From Chloroflexota bacterium (GTDB taxonomy: Bacteria > Chloroflexota > Anaerolineae > Promineifilales > Promineifilaceae): a DNA stretch of 21,127 nucleotides. The stretch lies in NCBI GenBank assembly GCA_020353135.1, contig CP070688.1, positions 254,551 through 275,677 on the forward strand. Direction: 5' to 3'. Of the stretch, positions 7,856-15,243 are shown one piece after another. Numbering within the stretch: the stretch's first letter is position 1; each line of letters starts with the position of its first letter. The translations under genes were made by a program, and so were the position numbers. Below the pieces are notes generated by a model that saw nothing but the letters and a program-made list of their open reading frames with translations, did not search any database and was not told where the DNA came from.

Positions 7856-9391
7856 GTGAGCCCGCCTGGTCGAGTCAAGCATCGCCGCCGCTCTCGGCGC
7901 CCGCTGGACAAACCCAACGTTGCACCGGCCGGACTCTTGGGCGGCCAGTTCAAACCCCTCGGCGCCGAGGATATCCGTCGTATCCACCATGCCTCGTTAG
8001 AAGTGCTGTCGCGAATAGGCATTGAAGTGATGCCTTCTGAATGCAGGGAGATCTTCCGCCGGGCTGGAGCCAGGGTCGATGACGAGAGCAACCGGGTCTA
8101 CATTCCACCCAGCATGGTCGAGGATTGCCTGGCTATGGCCCAGAACGAGGTCATCTTGTATGGTCGTGATCCCAGACATAATCTGAACCTGGGTGGCGCC
8201 CGAGTCTATATGGGTACTGGTGGGGCGGCTGTCAACGTCCTTGATCTGGATACCGGCCGTGTTCGCGAATCGACCCTGGAAGATGTTGCCCAGATCGGCC
8301 GGCTGGTCGATGCGTTGGATAATATCCATTTTTACCTTCGGCCATGCGTGGCCCGCGACATTCCCATCAATCGTCTGGATCTGAATACCTATTACGCGGC
8401 TTTAACCAGCACGACAAAACACGTGACCGGCAATTGCTTCACCCGCGACTCGCTTCGTGAGGTCCTGGAAATGGCGGCGATGATCGCGGGAAGCGAGCAG
8501 AAACTGCGCCGAGAGCCAATCGTCTCTTTCGTTACCAGTTGGACAGTTAGCCCCCTGCGCTTTGCTCCTGAAACGGTGGAGGTTTTGACCGAGATCGTTC
8601 GCCAGGAGATGCCAGTTTTCCTTTCTTCGGCGCCGCAATCAGGCGCCACCAGCCCAGCCGCCCTGGCGGGTTCCCTTGTTCAAATCAACGCCGAGGAACT
8701 GTCGGGCCTCACTTACTGCCAGCTGGTCAAACCAGGAACTCCTGTCATTTTGGGTTATGTTCCCTCCGTTTCTGATTTGCGTACTGGCAATTTTACCGGA
8801 GGTGCGCCCGAATTCGGGCTCATGCATGCGGCCGTGGCCCAGCTAGGTCAATACTACAATTTGCCGGTATACAATTCGTCAGGCTTAAGTGATGCCAAGA
8901 TCCCGGACATTCAAGCTGGCTATGAAAAAGCATTGACCAGCTTGTCGGCAGCTCTTGCAGGAGCCAATTACATTCATCATTCGGCCGGTATGCTTGAGTC
9001 CATGTTAACGGTTGCTTACGAACAATTTGTGATCGACGATGATATTAACGGATCGATCATGCGCATGGTTCGCGGAATTGAGGTCACCGAAGAAACGCTG
9101 TCGGTCGACGTTATCGAGGAAGTTTGCCGCGGAGAGGGGCATTTCTTAGGCACACAGCAAAGCCTAGAATTTATGAATTCCGAGTATTATTACCCGCATA
9201 CCGGCGATCGCCAGCGGCGAGCTGACTGGGAAGCAGATGGTAGCCTGGATATGCGGGAACAAGCCCGGCGAAAGGCTCGACTTATCCTCAATAACCATGA
9301 GCCCGCGCCCATCTCGCCAGAAACTGACGCCGCAATCCGTAAGCGCTTCGATATATTGCTGCCCTCTGGTCAGCCGCAGTTGACGTTATGA
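7856..9391 (+). CDS. MttB-family (COG5598) amine methyltransferase 2
   Basis: This is the second MttB-superfamily protein, 511 residues from the chosen GTG, nearly the same length as MttB1. The frame is open further upstream, but the first 47 codons overlap a good promoter and do not resemble the family. The GTG has AGAGG upstream and places the Arg-rich tail (HRRRSRRP) at the N-terminus as in MttB1. Family segments are [88 protein letters not shown] and [15 protein letters not shown]. There is no in-frame TAG, so no pyrrolysine. Predicted reaction: methyl transfer from a quaternary amine to a corrinoid protein. It clearly differs from MttB1 and may act on another substrate. It is the first gene of the plus operon and overlaps the DUF1638 gene. 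Confidence 0.88.
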   Translation: MSPPGRVKHRRRSRRPLDKPNVAPAGLLGGQFKPLGAEDIRRIHHASLEVLSRIGIEVMPSECREIFRRAGARVDDESNRVYIPPSMVEDCLAMAQNEVILYGRDPRHNLNLGGARVYMGTGGAAVNVLDLDTGRVRESTLEDVAQIGRLVDALDNIHFYLRPCVARDIPINRLDLNTYYAALTSTTKHVTGNCFTRDSLREVLEMAAMIAGSEQKLRREPIVSFVTSWTVSPLRFAPETVEVLTEIVRQEMPVFLSSAPQSGATSPAALAGSLVQINAEELSGLTYCQLVKPGTPVILGYVPSVSDLRTGNFTGGAPEFGLMHAAVAQLGQYYNLPVYNSSGLSDAKIPDIQAGYEKALTSLSAALAGANYIHHSAGMLESMLTVAYEQFVIDDDINGSIMRMVRGIEVTEETLSVDVIEEVCRGEGHFLGTQQSLEFMNSEYYYPHTGDRQRRADWEADGSLDMREQARRKARLILNNHEPAPISPETDAAIRKRFDILLPSGQPQLTL

Positions 9392-9999
9392 AAACGGCAT
9401 TCATCATGTGTGGAGCGCTCGCCCACGAGGTTATTGCCATTATCGATCGCCATGGCTGGGACGTGGACCTTGTTGGCGTTCCGGCCATTGACCACATGTA
9501 TCCGGAGCGCATCGCCCCTGATGTGGACAAACGCTTCCAGGAACTTCATGAGCGATACGATCGGATCTTCGTCCTCTTTGGCGACTGTGGGTCCAGGGGG
9601 GCCCTGGATCAACTACTGGAACGCTATAAGATAGAACGTATAGAGGGCCCTCACTGTTATGAGATGTACGCCGGTCAGCGTTTTCAGGAATTGATGGACG
9701 AGGAACCGGGTACATTCTTTTTAACCGACTTCCTTGTGCGCGCTTTTCGCGGAACGGTGCTCAAGGGGTTGGGTCTGGATCGATATCCCAATCTGAGGGA
9801 CGAGTACTTCCGCAATTACCGGCGCATGGTGTATCTGGTACAGGAAGAAGACCCGGCGTTGTTACAAAAGGCCCATAATATCGCCCGTGATCTCGGATTG
9901 CCGCTAGAGATCCGGTACACAGGCTATGGCTCATTGGAACAACGCCTGGTGGCTAAAATGAAACGATGGCAAGGCAACGGTCAATTAGGAAAGATATGA
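9388..9999 (+). CDS. DUF1638-family protein
   Basis: The 203-residue protein matches the DUF1638 pattern: [12 protein letters not shown] at the N-terminus, [16 protein letters not shown] in the middle, and [13 protein letters not shown]. Cys8, Cys67 and Cys90 lie in these three motifs and could form a metal or cofactor site, which is inference. The function of the family is not established; members are known beside corrinoid methyltransferase genes in methanogens and other microbes. Its ATG overlaps the MttB2 stop (ATGA, 4 bp), so the two are translationally coupled and probably work together. A role in handling the corrinoid or methyl group is reasonable but unproven. It has no signal peptide or membrane segment. 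Confidence 0.85.
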   Translation: MKTAFIMCGALAHEVIAIIDRHGWDVDLVGVPAIDHMYPERIAPDVDKRFQELHERYDRIFVLFGDCGSRGALDQLLERYKIERIEGPHCYEMYAGQRFQELMDEEPGTFFLTDFLVRAFRGTVLKGLGLDRYPNLRDEYFRNYRRMVYLVQEEDPALLQKAHNIARDLGLPLEIRYTGYGSLEQRLVAKMKRWQGNGQLGKI

Positions 10000-10066
10000 C
10001 AATACGCCGGTCACCTTCCGCACTAATGTAATTTCTGACAACTTCTCGCCTTAAGGAAGTCAGCCG

Positions 10067-11305
10067 ATGTCATTGAAGTTGATTCGCCAGGCCATAAATG
10101 GTAACCGGCCACCGCCTCGCATGTGGCGGCAGAGATCGTTGAAGGACCAGTATGATGTGGTCATCATTGGCGGCGGCGCCCATGGGCTGGCTTGCGCTTA
10201 TTACCTGGCCAAGGATCACGGCATTACCGACGTGGCCGTGTTGGACAAGCGTTACATTGGCTTCGGAGGGAGCGGCCGTAACACAACCATCATTCGCAGC
10301 AATTACCTGACTCCGGAAGGGGTGCGCTTCTACGATGAAAGCGTCAAGCTCTACGAACAGATGTCTGTTGAGCTGGATTTCAATGTCATGTTCAGCCAGC
10401 GTGGTCACCTGACCCTGGCCCATACCGACGGCGCCGTGCGTACCATGCGCCGCCGGGCGGAAGTTAATCAGCTCCAGGGAGTTGACTCGCGCTTGATATG
10501 GCCGGACGAGATTAAGCGTCTTTGCCCGCCCATCGACGTAAGCGAGCATCCACGTTATCCGATATTGGCGGCCCTCTATCATCCACCAGGCGGCGTTATC
10601 CGTCATGATGCCGTGGTATGGGGTTACGCGCATCAGGTTGACGTGGCCGAAATCCATATCCACCAGTTGACGGAGGTGACGGGCATCAAGGTCGAAAAGG
10701 GCCGGGTGGTGGGCGTTGAGACATCCCGAGGGCCGATCAAGACTGGGACAGTGCTGAACGCCACGGCCGGATGGTGTACGACCATTGCTGATATGGCCGG
10801 CGTTAAGCTGCCGGTGACAACTTTTCCGCTGCAAGCTTGTGTAACGGAGGCGTTGAAGCCATTCCTTGACGTGATAATCGTTTCGGGCAGCTTGCACGTT
10901 TACGTTAGCCAATCAGATCGAGGCGAGCTAGTCATGGGCGCGGCCGTCGATCCTTTTGCCTCCTATTCCATGCGCGGCTCTTCGGCCTTCGTCGAGGGCA
11001 TTGCCGGTCACATATTAGAGCTATTCCCATCCTTACATCACGTGCGATTGCTTCGACAATGGGCTGGGCTTTGCGATATGACCCCAGATTACAGCCCGAT
11101 CATGGGCGTAACTCCGGTTGAGGGTTTCCTGGTAGATGTCGGTTGGGGGACCTATGGGTTTAAGGCGGTGCCAGTTTCTGGCAAGAGAATGGCCGAGTTG
11201 ATCGCTACTGGCGAGACACCCGACTTACTGAAACCATTCCGCCTGGCCCGTTTCTACGAGCACGACCTCGTCGGCGAGAAAGGCGCCGCGTCCGTCGGTC
11301 ATTAA
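10067..11305 (+). CDS. soxB: Sarcosine oxidase beta subunit-like FAD oxidoreductase
   Basis: The 412-residue protein has a DAO-type FAD fold with VVIIGGGAHGLACAYYL (GxGxxG, residues 31-47) and FGGSGRNTTIIRSNY after it. His180 in GGVIRHDAVVWGYA aligns by eye with the His that carries covalent FMN in heterotetrameric sarcosine oxidase. The C-terminus has WAGLCDMTPDYSPIMG and GWGTYGFKAVPVSGK, as in SoxB. The start ATG has TAAGGAAG 8 bases upstream. It opens the soxB-soxD-soxA-soxG order known for heterotetrameric sarcosine oxidase. In that enzyme the beta subunit oxidises the N-methyl amino acid and passes the one-carbon unit to the folate site of SoxA. The same subunit set also makes N-methylglutamate dehydrogenase, so the substrate is not certain. 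Confidence 0.92.
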   Translation: MSLKLIRQAINGNRPPPRMWRQRSLKDQYDVVIIGGGAHGLACAYYLAKDHGITDVAVLDKRYIGFGGSGRNTTIIRSNYLTPEGVRFYDESVKLYEQMSVELDFNVMFSQRGHLTLAHTDGAVRTMRRRAEVNQLQGVDSRLIWPDEIKRLCPPIDVSEHPRYPILAALYHPPGGVIRHDAVVWGYAHQVDVAEIHIHQLTEVTGIKVEKGRVVGVETSRGPIKTGTVLNATAGWCTTIADMAGVKLPVTTFPLQACVTEALKPFLDVIIVSGSLHVYVSQSDRGELVMGAAVDPFASYSMRGSSAFVEGIAGHILELFPSLHHVRLLRQWAGLCDMTPDYSPIMGVTPVEGFLVDVGWGTYGFKAVPVSGKRMAELIATGETPDLLKPFRLARFYEHDLVGEKGAASVGH

Positions 11306-11331
11306 CTCACATTAAGTGACAGAGGAAGCCA

Positions 11332-11604
11332 ATGATCCTCATCGAATGTCCCAATTGCGGTCCCCGCAATGTACAGGAGTTCCGTTACGGCGGTGAATAT
11401 AATCCCCGGCCGCCTGAGCCTTTGGCCGTCGGCCCAGGCGAGTGGACTGATTACATTTACATGCGAGACAACAAACAGGGGTGGCAGAAGGAATGGTGGT
11501 ATCATCGCGCCGGCTGCCAGCTTTGGTTCCTGGCCGAACGGCACACGAAGTCAAACGTGATTGAGCGAACTTACCGTTGGGGAAAGGAGCCGCGCGAGAC
11601 ATGA
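11332..11604 (+). CDS. soxD: Sarcosine oxidase delta subunit (zinc-binding)
   Basis: This is a 90-residue SoxD. It has the four zinc ligands of the family, Cys6 and Cys9 (ECPNCGPRN), His58 and Cys62 (WWYHRAGCQLWF), one residue off the positions known in characterised enzymes, plus WTDYIYMRDNKQG between them. Length is typical. AGAGGA sits about 6 bases before the ATG. It lies 26 bases after soxB, and its stop codon overlaps the soxA start (ATGA). It is a small structural subunit of the heterotetramer. Confidence 0.95.
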   Translation: MILIECPNCGPRNVQEFRYGGEYNPRPPEPLAVGPGEWTDYIYMRDNKQGWQKEWWYHRAGCQLWFLAERHTKSNVIERTYRWGKEPRET

Positions 11605-12929
11605 GCGAACAGCAAAGAAACCGGCTCTCACCTCAACCGGGCGAGGTCATCGATCGCGAAAGCAGTTTCTTATTCTCCTTTGATGGCCAGGCCTACCTCG
11701 CTCATCCAGGGGACACTATCGCCTCGGCTTTGGCCGCTGCCGGCGTCAAGGTCTTTAGCCGTTCTTTCAAATACCACCGGCCGCGTGGTTTGTTGTGTTG
11801 TGCCGGGCAGTGTCCGAATTGCCTGGTCCAGGTTGGCGATGAACCAAATGTGCGGGCCTGCACCCGGCCGGTTGAATCTGCGATGAAGGTAAGGTCGCAA
11901 AATGCCTGGCCATCGTTGAGTCGAGACGTGATGTCCTTGACCAGCCTTGGTGATCGCTTCTTGCCCGCTGGTTTCTATTACAAGGCTTTCATCCGGCCTC
12001 AATTTCTCTGGCCTGCTTTCGAAAGGATGTTGCGCCGGGCGGCCGGATTGGGCCAGGTGAACCTGGACACAGAACCGAGTCGCTACGACAAGGAGTACCT
12101 GCACGCCGATGTGGTCGTGGTAGGCGGCGGTCCAGCCGGAATGAGCGCAGCCATAACGGCCAGCGCTGAAGGCGCGCGGGTCATATTGCTTGACGAAAAT
12201 CCGGCTTTGGGTGGCCATCTGCGCTTTGCCTCTCCTGGCACGGCTTCCTCCCTGCCGGAATTGCTCGAAGCCATCAGGCAGGAGCCGGATCTTGCCGTAT
12301 ATTTGAATGCGACGGTCCTGAGCTGGTATGAAGACAATTGGTTGTCGGCGGCTCAGCAGGATCGTCTCTTTAAGATTCGTGCCCAGAGCGTCATCTTCGC
12401 CACTGGCGCTTATGAGCAGCCTCTGCTCTTCGACGACAATGACCTACCAGGCGTGCTATTAGGCAGCGCAGCCCGAAGACTGATAAACCTCTATGGCGTC
12501 GCTCCAGGCAAGAAAGCCCTGGTTGTTACGGCCAATGATTATGGCTGGGCGGTGGCGTCCGATTTGAAGAGTGCCGGCCTCCAGGTGGCTGCTGTGGTTG
12601 ACGAGCGTCCGGCCAGCGATACACCGCTAGTCCGCCAGGTGACATCTGAGGAGACCCTCGCCTACTGGGGCCACACGATCGTGGCGGCAAAAGGTTCGGG
12701 TGAAGTCAACCAGGCGATCATCTCCCCCGTGGACGAGCGCGGGCTAACCGGCGCCGAACGAATGGTGGACTGTGATTTAATCACCGTGAGCGTCGGTTGG
12801 GCGCCTGCCAACGGCTTGATATATCAGGCAAATGGCCAACTGGCCTTTGATCGGCAAATGGGTGAATTCTTACCCCAGGCGTTGCCGCCGGGCATATTCG
12901 TCGCCGGACGGGTAGCGGGCACTCACTAA
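11601..12929 (+). CDS. soxA: Sarcosine oxidase alpha subunit, N-terminal part (interrupted)
   Basis: These 442 residues are the first half of SoxA. Residues 24-95 form a Fer2-type domain with Cys66, Cys71, Cys74 and Cys87 (CCAGQCPNC, then RACTRP), an arrangement able to hold a [2Fe-2S] cluster. This contrasts with the classic Corynebacterium alpha subunit, where as I recall these Cys are missing. A Rossmann fold follows (VVVVGGGPAGMSAAI, residues 171-185) with FATGAYEQPLLFDDNDLPG. The frame ends at TAA 12927-12929, right after IFVAGRVAGTH, where homologues continue into the end of the FAD/NAD domain. The same frame continues open to 14495. ATG 11601 is chosen over TTG 11577 because GGAAAGGAG lies between them. 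On its own this product would lack the last helix of the domain and the folate part. Confidence 0.85.
   Translation: MSEQQRNRLSPQPGEVIDRESSFLFSFDGQAYLAHPGDTIASALAAAGVKVFSRSFKYHRPRGLLCCAGQCPNCLVQVGDEPNVRACTRPVESAMKVRSQNAWPSLSRDVMSLTSLGDRFLPAGFYYKAFIRPQFLWPAFERMLRRAAGLGQVNLDTEPSRYDKEYLHADVVVVGGGPAGMSAAITASAEGARVILLDENPALGGHLRFASPGTASSLPELLEAIRQEPDLAVYLNATVLSWYEDNWLSAAQQDRLFKIRAQSVIFATGAYEQPLLFDDNDLPGVLLGSAARRLINLYGVAPGKKALVVTANDYGWAVASDLKSAGLQVAAVVDERPASDTPLVRQVTSEETLAYWGHTIVAAKGSGEVNQAIISPVDERGLTGAERMVDCDLITVSVGWAPANGLIYQANGQLAFDRQMGEFLPQALPPGIFVAGRVAGTH
12927..12929 (+). other. In-frame TAA splitting soxA
   Basis: One TAA interrupts soxA without any frame change. The codons after it (SAAQLAEGRFAGQEAAAFLE) are the expected continuation of the domain. 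A single base change from a sense codon such as GAA or CAA would explain it. soxB, etfB and the LLM gene end in TAA, so TAA is a normal stop here. Confidence 0.85.
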
Positions 12930-14495
12930 TCAGCGGCTCAGCTTGCCGAAGGGCGTTTCGCCGGACAGGAAGCGGCCGCCTTTTTGGAGCTATGTGAAAG
13001 GCCATCTGAGGAAGAAAGAGCCGGGATTGAGGCCATCAAGAAGGGTCAAGGGGGCCGTACGTCTAACCAGGTCTACGTGCCCGGCAAAAAGAAACAATTC
13101 TTGTGCTTTTGCGAAGACGTCACCAAGAAGGATCTGGACCACTCTATCGCAGAAGGTTATGACAGTATCGAGCTTCTTAAACGCTACAGCACTATCTCCA
13201 TGGGACCATGCCAGGGTAAGATGTGTTCGCAGAATACCATTCACCTCTGCGCTCGGGCCAACGGCCAAACGATCGAAGAAACGGGCACGACGACCGCCCG
13301 GCCTCCCATGACGCCCATCTCATTGGGGGTGCTGGCTGGCCAAAATATGGAACCGGAGCGGATATCGCCAGTTCACGAATGGCATAAGAAGCATGGCGCA
13401 AAATTGATGGTTGCCGGGTTATGGATGCGGCCAGAACATTACGGCGATCCAGAAGCTGAAGTGCGAGCCGTTCGAGAGCGGGTCGGCCTGATCGACGTCA
13501 GTACCCTGGGTAAGTTCCGTTTAAACGGCCCTGGAGTGCCAGACCTTCTAGACCGCTTTTACGTCAACAAGTGGCAGAAGTTAGCTGTGGGACGTATCCG
13601 CTACGGCTTGATGTGCAATGACGAGGGCATCATCCTGGATGATGGCGTCACCGCCAGGGTTGCCGCCCAGGAATGGTACATGACCACGACTTCCGCTGGG
13701 GCAACGACTCTTCATGAATGGATGCAGTGGTGGGTGCAATCGGGCTGGGGAGATGGCGTAAAAATAAGCGACCTGAGCGAGGTGAATGCGGCCTTCAATT
13801 TAGCTGGGCCGAAGGCCCGCCAGGTGCTGCAAACACTCGTCGACGCAGATCTTTCCAATGAGACATTCCCCTATATGCATCTACGCCAGGTAGAAGTGGC
13901 CGGCGTGCCTTGCCGTTTGTTACGGATTGGTTTTACCGGTGAACTCTCGTATGAGATTCATTGCCCGGCCGGTTATGGCCCTTACCTGTGGCAAACGATC
14001 ATGTTAGCTGGCGAGCCTTTTGGCATCAGTCCCTTCGGGGTTGAAGCCCAACGCATACTGCGCCTGGAAAAGGCTCATATCATCGTCGGTCAGGACACTG
14101 ACGCCCTTTCGGATCCGATTTCCGCTGATATGGCCTGGGCGGTCAAACTAGACAAATCTGACTTCTTGGGCCAGCGGTCCTTAATGCGTATTGCCCGGGA
14201 TGGCCAACAACAGCGCCTGGTAGCGTTCAGGATCAGAGATGGCAAAACGGTGCCTGAGGAAGGCTTGCAGATCGTAGAAGGGGGGAGTGAAAATCGGAAG
14301 AATATCATTGGCTGGGTTACGTCCAGCCGCTACAGTCCTACATTGGCGGAACCGATTGGCCTCTGTTGGCTGCCAGAAACCATAACGAAAGAGGAAGGGG
14401 CCACATTCACGATTCGCCGGAATGGGGCGACAATCGAAGCCCAAGTCCATCACGGTCCTTTTTACGACCCAGAAGGCCAGCGATTGAGGAGTTAG
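12930..14495 (+). pseudogene. soxA: Sarcosine oxidase alpha subunit, C-terminal part after the stop
   Basis: The open frame continues for 521 residues after the TAA. It first completes the oxidoreductase domain, then has a Fer2_BFD segment with CFCEDVTKKDL and MGPCQGKMC (Cys-x-Cys and Cys-x4-Cys), then a GcvT aminomethyltransferase domain (LIDVSTLGKFRLNGPGV, GFTGELSYEIHCP, FGVEAQRILRLEKAH). The two parts together give about 964 codons, the usual SoxA length. I see no good restart: TTG 12984 has no ribosome site, and the first ATG (13200) is inside the Fe-S motif. So the part is made only by readthrough, or soxA is a recent pseudogene, or the TAA is a sequencing error. The preserved frame favours a very recent or artefactual stop. 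Confidence 0.75.
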
Positions 14496-15212
14496 ATGAG
14501 CTCGAGTCAGATACCCACCAAAGTGCCGCCGGCACATGATGTTGCCCGAGAGAGTGGGGCGAGTTTCGCTGATCTCGCCGGTTGGAAAATGCCCCAGGTA
14601 TTCACTACAGTTGAGCAGGAGGTGACGATCGCCAGGCGCGGCGTTGCTCTCGCCGATAGCTCGGCCAGTGGCAAGATCGTAGTTGAAGGAAAGCAAGCAG
14701 AAGGCGTTCTTCAAGCGGCCTGGGCCATACCATCGCTGGCAATCGGCCAGGGAGTCATCCTGGGTTCCAGAAGTGCCTATCTTTTGCGTGATGATCAGTT
14801 CTTTGTCCATTTGGAACCCGGCGGAGAAGGCTCCGCAGCAAAGGTACTGAGCGAAGAAGTGGAACGACGTGGTGATTTAGTCACTGTTAGCGACATAACC
14901 CACGGCAGGTCTGATTTGCTGTTGATTGGCCCCAAAAGCGCCGGGTTGCTCAGCCGCCTCTGCAGCCTGGATTTTCATCCCAGCCAATTCCCTGATCTGA
15001 GCGCCAGAGTAAGCAGCGTGGCCAAGACCCGCCAACTCATTCTCCGCAACGACTTTAAGCCCCCGGATGGACCAACGGTTCCGGTCTTCTCGTTGATTGG
15101 TGACCGCTCGCTGGCCATTTACCTCTGGCAAACGATTCTCGAGGCAGGTCGCGACCTGGATGTTGCCCCGGTTGGCTGGTCTGCCTTGGCAGCGTTGCGA
15201 GCTGGGACCTAG
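14496..15212 (+). CDS. soxG: Sarcosine oxidase gamma subunit-like protein
   Basis: The 238-residue protein has a SoxG/GcvT-like fold: IARRGVALADSSASGKIVVEG near the N-terminus, DITHGRSDLLLIGPKSAGLL in the middle and SLAIYLWQTILEAGRDLDVAP near the end. It begins at the base after the soxA stop, with GAGGAG 5 bases upstream, and takes the last place in the soxBDAG order. The gamma subunit packs against SoxA in the heterotetramer and has no cofactor of its own. It is somewhat diverged from proteobacterial SoxG, so identity rests on fold motifs plus position. Confidence 0.85.
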   Translation: MSSSQIPTKVPPAHDVARESGASFADLAGWKMPQVFTTVEQEVTIARRGVALADSSASGKIVVEGKQAEGVLQAAWAIPSLAIGQGVILGSRSAYLLRDDQFFVHLEPGGEGSAAKVLSEEVERRGDLVTVSDITHGRSDLLLIGPKSAGLLSRLCSLDFHPSQFPDLSARVSSVAKTRQLILRNDFKPPDGPTVPVFSLIGDRSLAIYLWQTILEAGRDLDVAPVGWSALAALRAGT

Positions 15213-15243
15213 CCTGCAGGTCTTTGGGCCTGGTATCGAATTC

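Noticed and set aside
5286..9391. Pyrrolysine-type amber codon in either MttB gene
   Set aside because: Both frames are full length with no internal TAG, and soxG and soxA end in TAG, so amber acts as a stop here.
10070..10912. 280-codon antisense open frame opposite soxB
   Set aside because: It mirrors the codon structure of soxB, shows no recognisable domain, and soxB is certain.
11670..12218. 182-codon antisense open frame opposite soxA
   Set aside because: No family motifs; explained by the coding bias of soxA on the other strand.
12927..12929. TAA reassigned as a sense codon in this organism
   Set aside because: soxB, etfB and the LLM gene all end at TAA at sensible family lengths.
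12927..12983. Frameshift as the cause of the soxA break
   Set aside because: The frames before and after the stop are identical; only one codon is affected.
15097..15243. 49-residue N-terminal extension of the GlmS-like protein
   Set aside because: Overlaps the end of soxG, and an Ntn glutaminase needs the Cys directly after the first Met (MCGIV at 15244).
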